Translations under genes and position numbers: made by a program | Part shown: piece by piece, positions 33,732 through 42,685 of the stretch | Position numbering within the stretch: the first letter of the stretch is position 1 | Layout: each line of letters opens with the position of its first letter | Source: Lineolata rhizophorae | Taxonomy: Eukaryota; Ascomycota; Dothideomycetes; Lineolatales; Lineolataceae | DNA length: 42,685 nucleotides | Reading direction: 5' to 3' | Assembly: GCA_010093515.1 (NCBI GenBank) | Contig: MU001676.1 | Location: 143,829-186,513 of the forward strand | Notes under the pieces: generated by a model | What the model was told of the DNA's origin: nothing | Database searches by the model: none | The model's input: only the letters and a program-made list of their open reading frames with translations

Positions 33732-35162
33732 TCATTTTTCCCGTCCCGTTTCCTCCCCACCTAGATACCTATACACGACACTAAAGTCCTTCCCCGCATC
33801 CCCTCCTCGCACCACCTCCTCATACACCTCCCTCGCGCCCTCTCCCATCCTGGCCTTGACCCCCGCCGCCACCGCCGCCTCCACCGCCAACCTCAAATCC
33901 TTCCTCATGAGCGCGACGCCGAAGCCGCCCTCATACCCCCTGCCCGCCGGCGCGCCCTCGACCACGCCAGGCACCGGGTTGTTCACCTCGGACGGCCAGC
34001 AGCGGCCCGTGGACGCGTTGATGAGGTCCGCCAGCTTGGCGGGGTCGAGCCCCCACGCGACGCCCATGCGCATCGCCTCCGCCGTCGCGATGTTGTTGAC
34101 GGCCAGCAGGTAGTTGTTGGCCAGCTTGGCCTTGATGCCCGACGTTGGCGGGCCCAGGTGCAGCACCCGGCGGCCCAACAGGGAGAGCGCAGCCGTGACG
34201 CGCGGTACCGATGCGTCGGGCGCGCCCAGCATGAAGGTGAGGCCTGCGGCACGCGCGCCCACCACGCCGCCGGACATGGGCGCGTCTACGAATTGAGACG
34301 GCGTAGGGTGCGCGTGGACGATGGTCGCGACGGCTTCGGAGGTGCCTGGGTCGATTGTGGAAGTGTCGATGAAGAGGCGAGGTTCGGGCGATGGAGGGAG
34401 TGGAGGGGACGTTGTGAGCATGGTTTCGTAAACCGAGGACACGTGTGAAGGTTCAGGCAGAACGGTCAAGATGGTTTGCTTTGAAGCGATGAGTATATAT
34501 GTCGATGTGAGGTTGTGAACTATGAAGTGAAGAGTGGTGTCGGGTTGTAGACATATAACAGTATACATGTACAGTGGCTCAGAGGATTGGCTATATTTAT
34601 ATCGTAATCAGAAAAAGGACGCATGCCCGAGAGAGCACGCATCCCCCAACTTAGTCATAGATAGGAGTCTCGTCATTGCAGACAAAATAAATGGTGTACG
34701 CTCTCAAGTGCTGGCTTGTAGTACTTGAGACTTACGATAGTCACGAGGAAGAGTTCGCTAACTTACAGATTTCTCTGCCACCTCTCTTGCATCCTCTGCT
34801 ACGTGAACGCCCCCTTGGGAACTCTGGCTACCACTATCACTAGGGACCAATTCCTGGACCAGGCGCTTTGAGGCGTCGCGGTTGACATCGAAAACGACAA
34901 CGTCGTCAGTGGGAGGAAGTTTGGCGCGGAGATTCTTTGCCATTGGGAAACCTGAAAGGCTCGTTTATTAGCGACGGATAATCCAATTTCTGGGGGAGAA
35001 ATCTGCATATGAACAAGAATGGCTCCTACCCATTTGGCCCAGGCCTATGAAACCCCACGTTGCCCGCAGATTGTGTGTAGTGGAAAACGAGCGGCGTAAG
35101 CCATTGGCCGATCTCAGCGCAAATGGCGCCGCTCCCCGGAGAGAGGAGGCGAAGAGAGCCAT
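33732..35162 (-). CDS. 3-hydroxyisobutyrate dehydrogenase, mitochondrial
   Basis: Exons 35162-35030, 34951-34767 and 34478-33732 (minus strand) give 354 residues, usual for the family plus a leader. Introns are 78 nt (GTAGGA, CTAAT, CAG) and 288 nt (GTAAGT, AAG). The first ~33 residues (MALFASSLRGAAPFALRS onward) are Arg/Ser-rich with no acidic residues, a typical mitochondrial presequence. Next is the NAD-binding fold with GFIGLGQMG (G40-x-G42-x-x-G45) running into FPMAKNLRAKL, then FVDAPMSGGVVGARA (about 169-183), the substrate-binding loop, and GIKAKLANN with the catalytic Lys near 224 and the NN pair after it. The C-terminal helical domain has LINASTGRCWPSEVNNPVPG. The enzyme oxidises 3-hydroxyisobutyrate to methylmalonate semialdehyde with NAD+ in valine breakdown. 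Other beta-hydroxyacid dehydrogenases share the fold, but the DAPMSGG and RCWPSE sequences favour HIBADH. The second splice junction (AEKS to QTILTVLPE) is the least certain. Confidence 0.9.
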
Positions 35163-35847
35163 GTTTGCGGGCCCTAAGTTGAATGAAATGAATACAAGAT
35201 AGCCCCTCAGTGTGAGTGAAAAGTGAATGCGATCTCTTTGGTGCGGAGACTAAGGCCCTCTCCGCCCGCACACAGCCGAGGTATCCAGCAAATACTAGGT
35301 TGAGGAGACACTCCCGATAAGTAAGGTCTTTCAGGGTACGAAAAGAAGAGGAAATGCTCAATTGAAGCACAAGCGCATCAGCACGGTCTCAGGAACGGGT
35401 TGCAGCAGCTTCTTGGCGCCATGATGTGCTGCGAAGCGGGATCATGTGCTGTTGGTAGTTCGCTGGTCGACGGCCGGGGTTGTGTGGGCAAAAAAGGAGC
35501 GGAGAAAACTGGGCGACTTCTGCCGACGCCTGCCGACGCACGTGATGGGCTTCGCGCTAGTTCCAAAGCGGAAATATGTATAGGACACCAACGAATAGGC
35601 TCGGAGCAATGAAGATACCGCTCGTGTAAGTACTAGTAACTTCTGATATTGTAGCGCGTTAACTGTTTGAAGTCTGCGCTAGTAGGTACGAAACTTCAAG
35701 CGCGATACCGAGTGTATCTTGCTCAGTCCTCGCGGAAAATGTAGTCTATGCCAATTTTTTCTCAACCGAATGCGCCAACGCTATGCTCTTCTCTTGAAAA
35801 CAAGACAATGCCGCCCTGCCCATTTCAAGGCCCAACCAAGGCAGGAA
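35163..35847. other. Intergenic region between the dehydrogenase and Rpc37 genes
   Basis: Holds the promoter of the dehydrogenase gene and the 3' UTR of the RPC5/Rpc37 gene. No repeat or RNA gene was recognised. Confidence 0.55.
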
Positions 35848-37267
35848 TCACACTTCCATCGGATCGACCGCCGTTTCGCCCTCGGCTCCAGCCATCACAT
35901 CCGCCTGTGCTTCGCCCTCGGCCTCGTGATCCGACATGACCTCCAGCTCCACGGCGCGCATTTGCTTCTTCGTGAGCGGCTTCTTCTTAACGCGGCCGCT
36001 CGGATCATGACGCGGCGCGCTGATGGCGTCCAGATACTCGTCATTGGTCATGGACGACACCAGTCTTTGCGCCTTGGCCGTGTCCTGCAGGAATAGCTTC
36101 TCGTGGTACATGTGGTAGGCCTCGACCGTCTGCGGGTTGTAAAGGCACTCCAGTTAGAGCAAACTAAGGCATCCTGAAATTAGACTGGATGGGAAGGATC
36201 GGGAACTCACATCCTCGTCCATGTAGGCCAACCGCTGCCACGGTTCCTCATGCGCCACCTGGAGGTACTCGCGAGTTGCGGCCGAGCTGGCTCCGTCCGG
36301 ATCCGTCTGCTTGATTGACATCTGCATCATGCGCGGCTCCGTGGAACGAAGCGGCTCCGCGGCGGCAGGTTCTCCGCCCGCATGGCGATTGCGTGTAGTG
36401 GCCGAAATTTTGTCAAGGTGCGCCTTTGCATCGACGTGGTGGAATTGCGGCCGCAGCTGAACGACGCCACTGAGCTTGGTGAGATGTAGCTCCTCTGTAT
36501 TCCGTCAGCACGTCGTGTCGCCTCGCCGCGCCGCGTGGAAATGAAGACATACTGCCCCGAAATGCGCCCAACATGTACACGGGCTTGTCCGGCTCGTCGG
36601 TGACAATCTGCCCGCCTAGCGTCTGCCTATTTAGCACGCGGCCCTGCCGATTCGCCGCCGGGAAGTTGTCCAAGAGCTCCTCAATCATGTCCTCATTGAC
36701 CTCGTCTCCGGCTACTTCTCCGGCGGCTCCTCCTCTTCCACCCACGGGCCCCACCGCACCTCCACCCCGTCCGCCGGGCCTTCCAGCGCCCGCATTGAAC
36801 CCAAGCGGCAGGGAAAACCCGGCCGCAAGCCCAAAGCTCGCCTGTCCCGCTCCGGCGGGGCCCTCCCCGCCGACACCGCCGCCACCGCCGCCTCCACCAC
36901 CGGCGGCGCACCTCAGGGCCTCGCCCCAGACGACGGCGCGGCGGCGGTCGAAGTGCGCGGCCGTGTCGATGGGCACGTCGAGCTCGACGAAGCCCGAGCA
37001 CGGCTTCAGCCGCAGCTCCAGCGGCGCGGAGCCGTTACTGTGCTTGTACGGCTGGTCGCGCGGCCGGTTCGGGTACTGGAAGAGGTAGATTTGGTGGTTG
37101 TTGTCTGCCGCGGCGGGCGGGCGGGTTTCGGGCGCGGGCGTCGCGCCGCTGCCGGCAGCGTTTTCGTCCGTCGAAGGGAACGAAGTCGAAGGAGGTGCGG
37201 GCGGAGGCGTGATGAAGACGTCGTAAGTCGCGATTACGGGGTCATCGTCATTATCTGTGTCTGCCAT
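35848..37267 (-). CDS. RPC37: RNA polymerase III subunit Rpc37 (RPC5 family)
   Basis: Exons 37267-36553, 36494-36211 and 36129-35848 (minus strand) encode 426 residues. The 58 nt and 81 nt introns have GTATGT with CTGAC and CAG, and GTGAGT with CTAAC and CAG. Family hallmarks: VIATYDVFIT at the start; IYLFQYPNRPRDQPY (about 60-74); LKPCSGFVELDVPIDT (87-102), the strand pair of the Rpc53-Rpc37 dimerisation module; NRQTLGGQIV (213-221); and YMLGAFRG joined by splicing to KELHLTKLSGVVQLRPQFHHVDA. Rpc37 pairs with Rpc53 and acts in Pol III initiation, termination and reinitiation in the nucleus. A Gly/Ala-rich insertion (residues ~121-187) interrupts the conserved domain between AVVWGEALRC and DEVNEDMIEELL. 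The C-terminus is basic then acidic (RVKKKPLTKKQMR, then EAEGEAQ). The gene is divergent from DDB1. The start was chosen at the ATG just before the acidic MADTDNDDDP; an upstream in-frame ATG (37354) would add a non-conserved stretch. Confidence 0.9.
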
Positions 37268-38120
37268 AGCAGGCGCTGGAATGGGGGAGGAGATTAATGC
37301 GGTGGAGGATTTTTGGGGAAGTGGTAAGGCGCGCGACGGAGTGATGCTGCGCAAAATTTGGGACCGTTCGCCCCACTTAAGTCGGCCAAACGGCGCCTCC
37401 TAAGAAGGGCCGTTGGAAGTTGACGGCGAACGCCGCATAGCAGTTAAACTTAGCAAAGTGATCTTGGACTGCTAGTCATTCTGTATAAGCTTCAGAATAT
37501 AGTATATCTGTTATAGAATTAATCTGGTGCCATGCTCAAGTGTGTGGTTCTCTGGATGATCTCTCCTTCGCTCCATTCGTTACGATACGCCTCTGGGCAC
37601 TTTCCAGCACCTCATAGCTATATACTTAGATGTACACCACGGCTGTCATAATCAGAAGGTATCATTAAATAACTGATAAATGCTGTTCGGCACGCAAACT
37701 GGAGTTTGGTCTGGTATCTCCAGTTCTCTCATGGCACGTTGTTTGCATCAACATTTTGAACTAGAATTAAATATGCCGCGGATGGTTTAACACTTATGAT
37801 ATAGTATATCAAGTTTAGGCCTGCGTAACTGATTTATAATCTCACATCATATACAGAGTGCTTTAATTAAATAAAAAGTGTTCTAAGAGAACAAGAGGAT
37901 TGAAGAGTGAGCTTTACACATGCGGAGGGGTGAAGTGGTCGCAATCACAGCCGAAGCTACCCCGCGACGCACGGAAGCTCCGGGGCAGCCTTCTAGCGCG
38001 TCACGGCGGCGCGTCGGACTTTACGCACCTCCCACCTTATTTCATCCACGCATTCCAGCCTGGCGGAGCGAGCGTTCTCCGCCCCAGACGCCTACGTTCT
38101 CCTCTGCTGCGGCGTCGACC
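37268..38120. promoter_or_regulatory. Divergent promoter region shared by RPC37 and DDB1
   Basis: The middle (about 37440-37880) is markedly AT-rich, with AGTATATC-type sites near 37500 and 37803, between two GC-rich genes. It must contain both promoters. The AT-rich core may also be a small relic insertion. No gene was found. Confidence 0.5.
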
Positions 38121-41100
38121 ATGGCATACATTACGCCTATCCACCGTCCGAGCAGCATCCGCCATGCGCTCGCGCTTAATCTCCTTGCTCCGGACGAGCC
38201 CAGCCTTGTAGTCGCGTAAGTCCACCCGTACACCAGGCATCTGTTAGATGCACACTGACGCACAATTCTTATTAAAATACACTCGATTTAGTAAATCCAA
38301 TCGCCTGGAAATCCTCTCCTTCAACCCCAAAGATGGACTCCTCAAGCTCGTACACTCGAGCCCTATCTACGGCCAAGTCGCCATGCTTGACCGCATCCGC
38401 CCAGCATCCTCCCAGACGGACCATCTCTTTGTCGGCACTGACCGTTTCCATTACTTCACGGTGTCTTGGGATGCGGGAATGCGCCGGCTACGCACGGAGA
38501 AGAGTTTCGTCGATATCGCCGACAAGACGGCCCGTGACTCACAGACGGGAGATCGGTGTCAGATAGATCCGTCCGGTCGGTTCATGACGCTAGAGCTCTA
38601 TGAAGGCGTGGTAACGGTGGTCCCGTTCGTCAGCAAAGGAAAGCGAAGAAACGAGCCAAGCTCAGGCGAACTAGGCGATCCTATTGCTGTGCGCATACCG
38701 GAGTTCTTTGTTCGCTCATCGGCGTTCATGCACAAACACCCAGCAGCATCGGGTGCAGACGGCGCGATGCAGGGATCGTCAAAGGGCGCACCTAGACTCG
38801 CACTTCTGTATGAGGATACACACAAAAAGGTGCGCGTGAAGATCAGACATCTGCTGTACACGCCGGGCACGGGAGCAGACAATGAGGTGGCCGAACTCTC
38901 GAATGCGTACGACATAAAAGATGACTTGGAGCTGGGCAGTAGTCACTTGATCCCTATCCCCAGACCCATATGTAAGGACAATAACAATTGGCACAACATA
39001 AAGGCAGATACCTAACCTTGTACAGATGGGCTACTTATCCTCGGCGAGACTTCAATTTCATACTATCATGATGACACCCAAGAGATCAAGTCCCGTCCCC
39101 TCCAAGAAGCGACAATGTTCGTCTGTTGGGAAGCCATTGACGCCTATCGATACGTCCTTGCCGACGACTATGGCCAGCTTTACCTCATCATGCTCGAGGT
39201 CGGAGATAATGAACGCGTCTCCGGTTGGCGCATGGACAAGCTCGGCGAGACGAGCCGCGCTTCCACCCTCGTTTATCTCGGCGCCGGCTTCGTCTTCATT
39301 GGCTCCCACCAAGGCGACTCGCGGCTAGTCCGCATCGTCCCCGGCGCCATCGAGGTCTTGCAGACGTTCCACAATATCGCGCCGATTCTAGATCTATCCA
39401 TTATGGACATGGGAAATCGGTCGAAAGAACAAATGAGCGAGTTCTCGTCCGGGCAGGCGCGTCTGGTGACAGGCAGCGGCTCCTATAAGGACGGCAGCTT
39501 GCGTAGTGTGCGCAGCGGGGTTGGCATGGAGGATTTGGGTGTTCTTGGTAATCTGGAAGCTGTGATAGAGTTGTTCGGGTTGAAGTCAAATCCCGCGAGT
39601 GGCCTGTTCGATACGCTCGTCGCCACTTTTGTCACCGAGACCAGGTTCTTTTGCTTCGATGAGCAGGGCACGGTTGAAGAGGTTTCAGAGTTCAAAGGTT
39701 TCTCCATGACGGAAAACTCCCTTCTAGTACAAAATATCTCTGGTGGGCGGATTTTGCAGGTTACTCGTAGCGGTGTGCGGGTTTCCGATCTAGAAAGCGG
39801 TGTCCTCGAGTCAGAGTGGACACCACCGAATGGCAAGAACATCACGAATGTCGGTGCGTCCGACACGATTGTAGTTCTAGCCGTTGGCGACGTCCACCTG
39901 GTGGTGCTGGACGTCGCGAACGACCTTCGCATTATCTCCGAAAAGGAGATCAGTTCGGGCGATCAGGTTTCCTGCATCGAAGTCTCAACTATCGCTCCCG
40001 ATGTTTGCTTTGTCGGCTTTTGGCAAACTACATCAATTGTCATGATGGAACTTGACACTCTCGAGGACATCCGTACGGAAAGCATAGCTGACGACAACGG
40101 TGTTTCAGTCCCTCGCTCCATTCTCGTTGCCAATATTCACGCCTACGAACCCCCTGTCCTCCTAGTCTCTCGCGCCGATGGCTACATCAATACCTTTGCT
40201 ATGGATCCGAACACACATTCACTAACAGACAAGAAGTCCATAATCCTCGGTTCTCAACAAATCAAGTTGAAACTTCTTCCACAACCCAACGGTCTCTCTA
40301 ACGTCTTTGCCATCTGCGAACATCCGTCCCTAATCTATGGATCCGAAGGCCACCTTATGTGCAGCGCCATCACGGCCGAGGACGCTACCAGTGTATGTTT
40401 ATTCAACCAAGCCGCGTTCCCGAACGCCGTAGCGATCGCGACCGAAGAAGGCGAGGTCAAACTGAGCCTTATCGATGCGGAGCGCACGACGCATGTGCAG
40501 ACGCTTCCCGTGCACGAAACCGTGCGGCGGATTGCCTATTCGCCAGCCCTCCGTGCATTTGGGCTCGGTACTATCAAGCGCACTCTAACGGCCGGAGAGG
40601 AAGTCGTAGAAAGCCGTTTCAAACTCGTAGACGAACTCATGTTCAAAGAGCTCGACACATTCGAGCTAGAGCGAGAAGAGCTGGTCGAGTGCGTCATTCG
40701 TGCGGAACTAACCGACGGTCGGGGAGACGTAGCCGAGAGGTTTGTGGTGGGCACGTCGAGCTTAGTAGATACGGACGATACGGCCGCGGTGGGTGAGACT
40801 GTCACGCCTCAGGGCAGAATGATCGTGCTCGAAGTTACGCAGGACAGGAAAGTTAAAATGGTGGCCGAACTCAAGCTCAAGGGCGCATGCAGGTGCTTGG
40901 GGATTGTGGACGACGACAAGATCGTGGCCGGGCTAGTCAAGACCGTGGCGGTTTACGCTTTCCACCACGATGTCGGGAGCAAGGCCTACTTAAGCAAGCG
41001 GGCGAGCTATCGTGCGGCAACGGCGCCAATTGACTTGTCTATTTGTGGCAACGACACCATCGCTGTAGGCGACTTGATGAAAAGCCTCACCATTCTCAAA

Positions 41101-41886
41101 TACACCAGCCGTGGAAACCGGAAAGGCGCAACTGGCGAGGACGTCGAGGGCAACGAGGAGAAAAAGCCCGCCCAATCCCGACCTCCGCCGCGTAGCTCTT
41201 TACCAGACAGTCTCGTGGAGGTGGCCCGCCACTACGCCACGTCATGGGTGACTGCTGTGGCCGAGGTTAGTAAGGACACCTTCGTGCAAGCCGACGCCGA
41301 AGGCAACTTGCTCGTGCTCGAGCGCGAGACATCAGGCGTAACCGAAGACGACAACCGGCGGCTCAAGGTCATGGCCGACTTCCGGCTCGGCGAACTCACG
41401 AACCGAATCAGGGCCTTCGCGACGGCGCCGATGCCGACCACGCTCCCGCAAACGGCGGCGCAGGACGCGATGAAGCTGGCCGCTGCGGCGCCGCCCGTGG
41501 TGCCGCGCGCCTTCGTCGCTACCGTCGAGGGCAGCATCTACCTGTTCGGCCTCATCGCCCCGCACGCCCAGAACCTGCTCATCGAGCTGCAGCGCGGCAT
41601 GGCGGGCGCCGCGGCGGCCGGGCTGGGCGCCGGCAGCCTCGGCGAGGTCCCCTTCGACGCGTACCGCGCGTTCCGCTCGCAGACGGTGACGGGCCGCGAC
41701 GAGCCGATGCGCTTCGTCGACGGCGAGCTGGTCGAGCGCTTCGTCGACGCGGCGCCCGAGGTGCAGAGGGAGATTGTGAAGGGTATGGCGGGCGTGGTGG
41801 GGTTCCCGGCGAGGGATAGCGAGGGCTTAGAGGAAGGCGTCGCGGTGGTGAAGGTGGTGGTGGAGAGGTTGAGGTTGCTACATTAG
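38121..41886 (+). CDS. DDB1: UV-damaged DNA-binding protein 1 homologue (DDB1)
   Basis: Exons 38121-38215, 38292-38971 and 39026-41886 give 1211 residues, slightly longer than the ~1140 of animal DDB1. Introns are 76 nt (GTAAGT to TTTAG) and 54 nt (GTAAGG to ACAG). Splicing produces VVAKSNRLEILSFNPKDGLL and PIYGLLILGETSISYYHDD, both family-typical. The start MAYITPIHRPSSIRHAL is the usual DDB1 N-terminus. The protein should fold into three beta-propellers (BPA, BPB, BPC) with a C-terminal helical part. The first ~560 residues match the Mms1/DDB1 N domain, and the last ~350 match the CPSF-A domain (for example YLSKRASYRAATAPIDLSIC). DDB1 links CUL4-RBX1 to substrate receptors in the CRL4 ubiquitin ligase, working in nucleotide-excision repair, replication and, in fungi, heterochromatin and DNA-methylation control (DIM-5/DCDC in Neurospora). 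Paralogues Rse1 and Cft1 share the fold but differ at the N-terminus. A charged loop (EDVEGNEEKKPAQSR) lies before the last propeller. Confidence 0.95.
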
Positions 41887-42685
41887 GTAGCCATGTTCGA
41901 TTAGTTTGCAGTGATGGAGTGGGAAAGCCGCGGTGAACAAGGCTTGGCGTGCGGGTTTAAGACAGGACTATGTCGGCGCTTCGTGGACAGAGTTTTGAGT
42001 CGTGTGAAGTGTGCGTCGGTAACATTGGGAACGTGCAACGTGTTGGCGACATTGTTCATTAAGTATTTTCGTCTAAGTTGAACGAACCCTTTTGGGTCGG
42101 CTACTGAGACGGATGGTATTTCTGTAATAACGTCTCTTGACAGGTGTTTTGGTAGAGACAGTACTTGAAGTATTTGCCTAGAGAGAGAACCTATGTAGGC
42201 GGTCGTGATGTGAATAGTGGTGATGCATTTCCCAAAGTACCGGGGCTGGGAGAAACAAGATCGCCTGGAAGTCAATTTCTCAAACATGCCACATTGCATA
42301 TATATAGGCCGCAGTTCATGTTTTAATTTCTTTAACTAATTTCTGTTGCTATCTGCCCGCGTAAGTCCTTTCCAGACAGGAAACAGATACTCTACCTTGA
42401 GGTTCTTGGGAAGCATTGGAACGACTGAGCGATGAGTACAGAGCGGTGTAGGGTGACGAATTCCAATATTAAGTCCTAATCTACAATCTTCGTAACAGAT
42501 GTCCCAGTTGTTTCTAGATTGGCTATTCGTTTCCGGGGCTCAGTTGTCTTCAAACTATTCTTTAATAGGCCAGGCGTATTCCAATAAACAAAACGACGGC
42601 GGATATATTTCAGCACACTGGGATAGCATATAACGTGTTTCATCACCGAGTCGTCAATATCACCGAGTCGACAGCGCCCACCGAT
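41887..42685. other. Intergenic region downstream of DDB1
   Basis: GC content falls after DDB1, and from about 42290 the DNA is AT-rich. A minus-strand frame at 41901-42299 has no recognisable features. ATCACCGAGTCG occurs twice close together, at 42642-42653 and 42659-42670. The window ends without another supported gene. Confidence 0.5.

Noticed and set aside
42642-42670. Two copies of ATCACCGAGTCG as a possible CRISPR-like or att site
   Set aside because: Only two copies, five bases apart, in a eukaryotic intergenic region at the window edge; too little to call.

Overview
The window looks like nuclear DNA of a filamentous ascomycete (Pezizomycotina). The genes carry short introns (mostly 41-90 nt) with GTRNGT-type donors and CTRAC-type branch points. 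Coding DNA is GC-rich, while several islands between genes are much AT-richer and hold decayed repeats, as expected in a fungus with a repeat-mutation (RIP-like) history. I could not name the genus.

Layout. Positions 1-101 are the last codons of a WD40 protein, possibly ASTRA subunit Asa1. From 784 to 2470 lies a strongly diverged tandem repeat that seems to be a duplicated ~900 bp block. An AT-rich relic zone follows to about 6.3 kb; it contains the 3' end of a dead Tad-type LINE on the minus strand (4835-5160). A compact gene cluster then runs from 7.1 to 20.2 kb: a PI31/Fub1 proteasome regulator (+), the pre-mRNA cleavage factor CLP1 (+), an inositol polyphosphate multikinase of the Arg82/IPMK family (-), the vacuolar TRP-type Ca2+ channel YVC1 (+, 17 exons), a 186 bp assembly gap, and a three-finger C2H2 transcription factor (+). 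From 20.2 to 32.4 kb I see no credible protein gene; this 12 kb holds pyrimidine tracts, a TG microsatellite, many CCAAT boxes and two lower-GC patches. The right part is again genic: a Pmp3-family membrane proteolipid with a long tail (-), mitochondrial 3-hydroxyisobutyrate dehydrogenase (-), RNA polymerase III subunit Rpc37/RPC5 (-) and DDB1 (+). The last 800 bp show no gene.

The genes are mostly housekeeping functions: proteasome assembly or regulation, mRNA 3'-end processing, inositol phosphate and calcium signalling, valine breakdown, Pol III transcription, and CUL4-DDB1 ubiquitin ligation. They do not form one pathway. IPMK and YVC1 share a 449 bp divergent promoter, and RPC5 and DDB1 share an 853 bp one. 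Exon structures were worked out by hand from reading frames, splice signals and remembered family sequence; in every spliced model the exon phases close into one frame. No clear new biological system is visible. The items most worth a second look are the higher-order repeat at 0.8-2.5 kb, the extreme exon fragmentation of YVC1, and the large gene-free, CCAAT-rich region.
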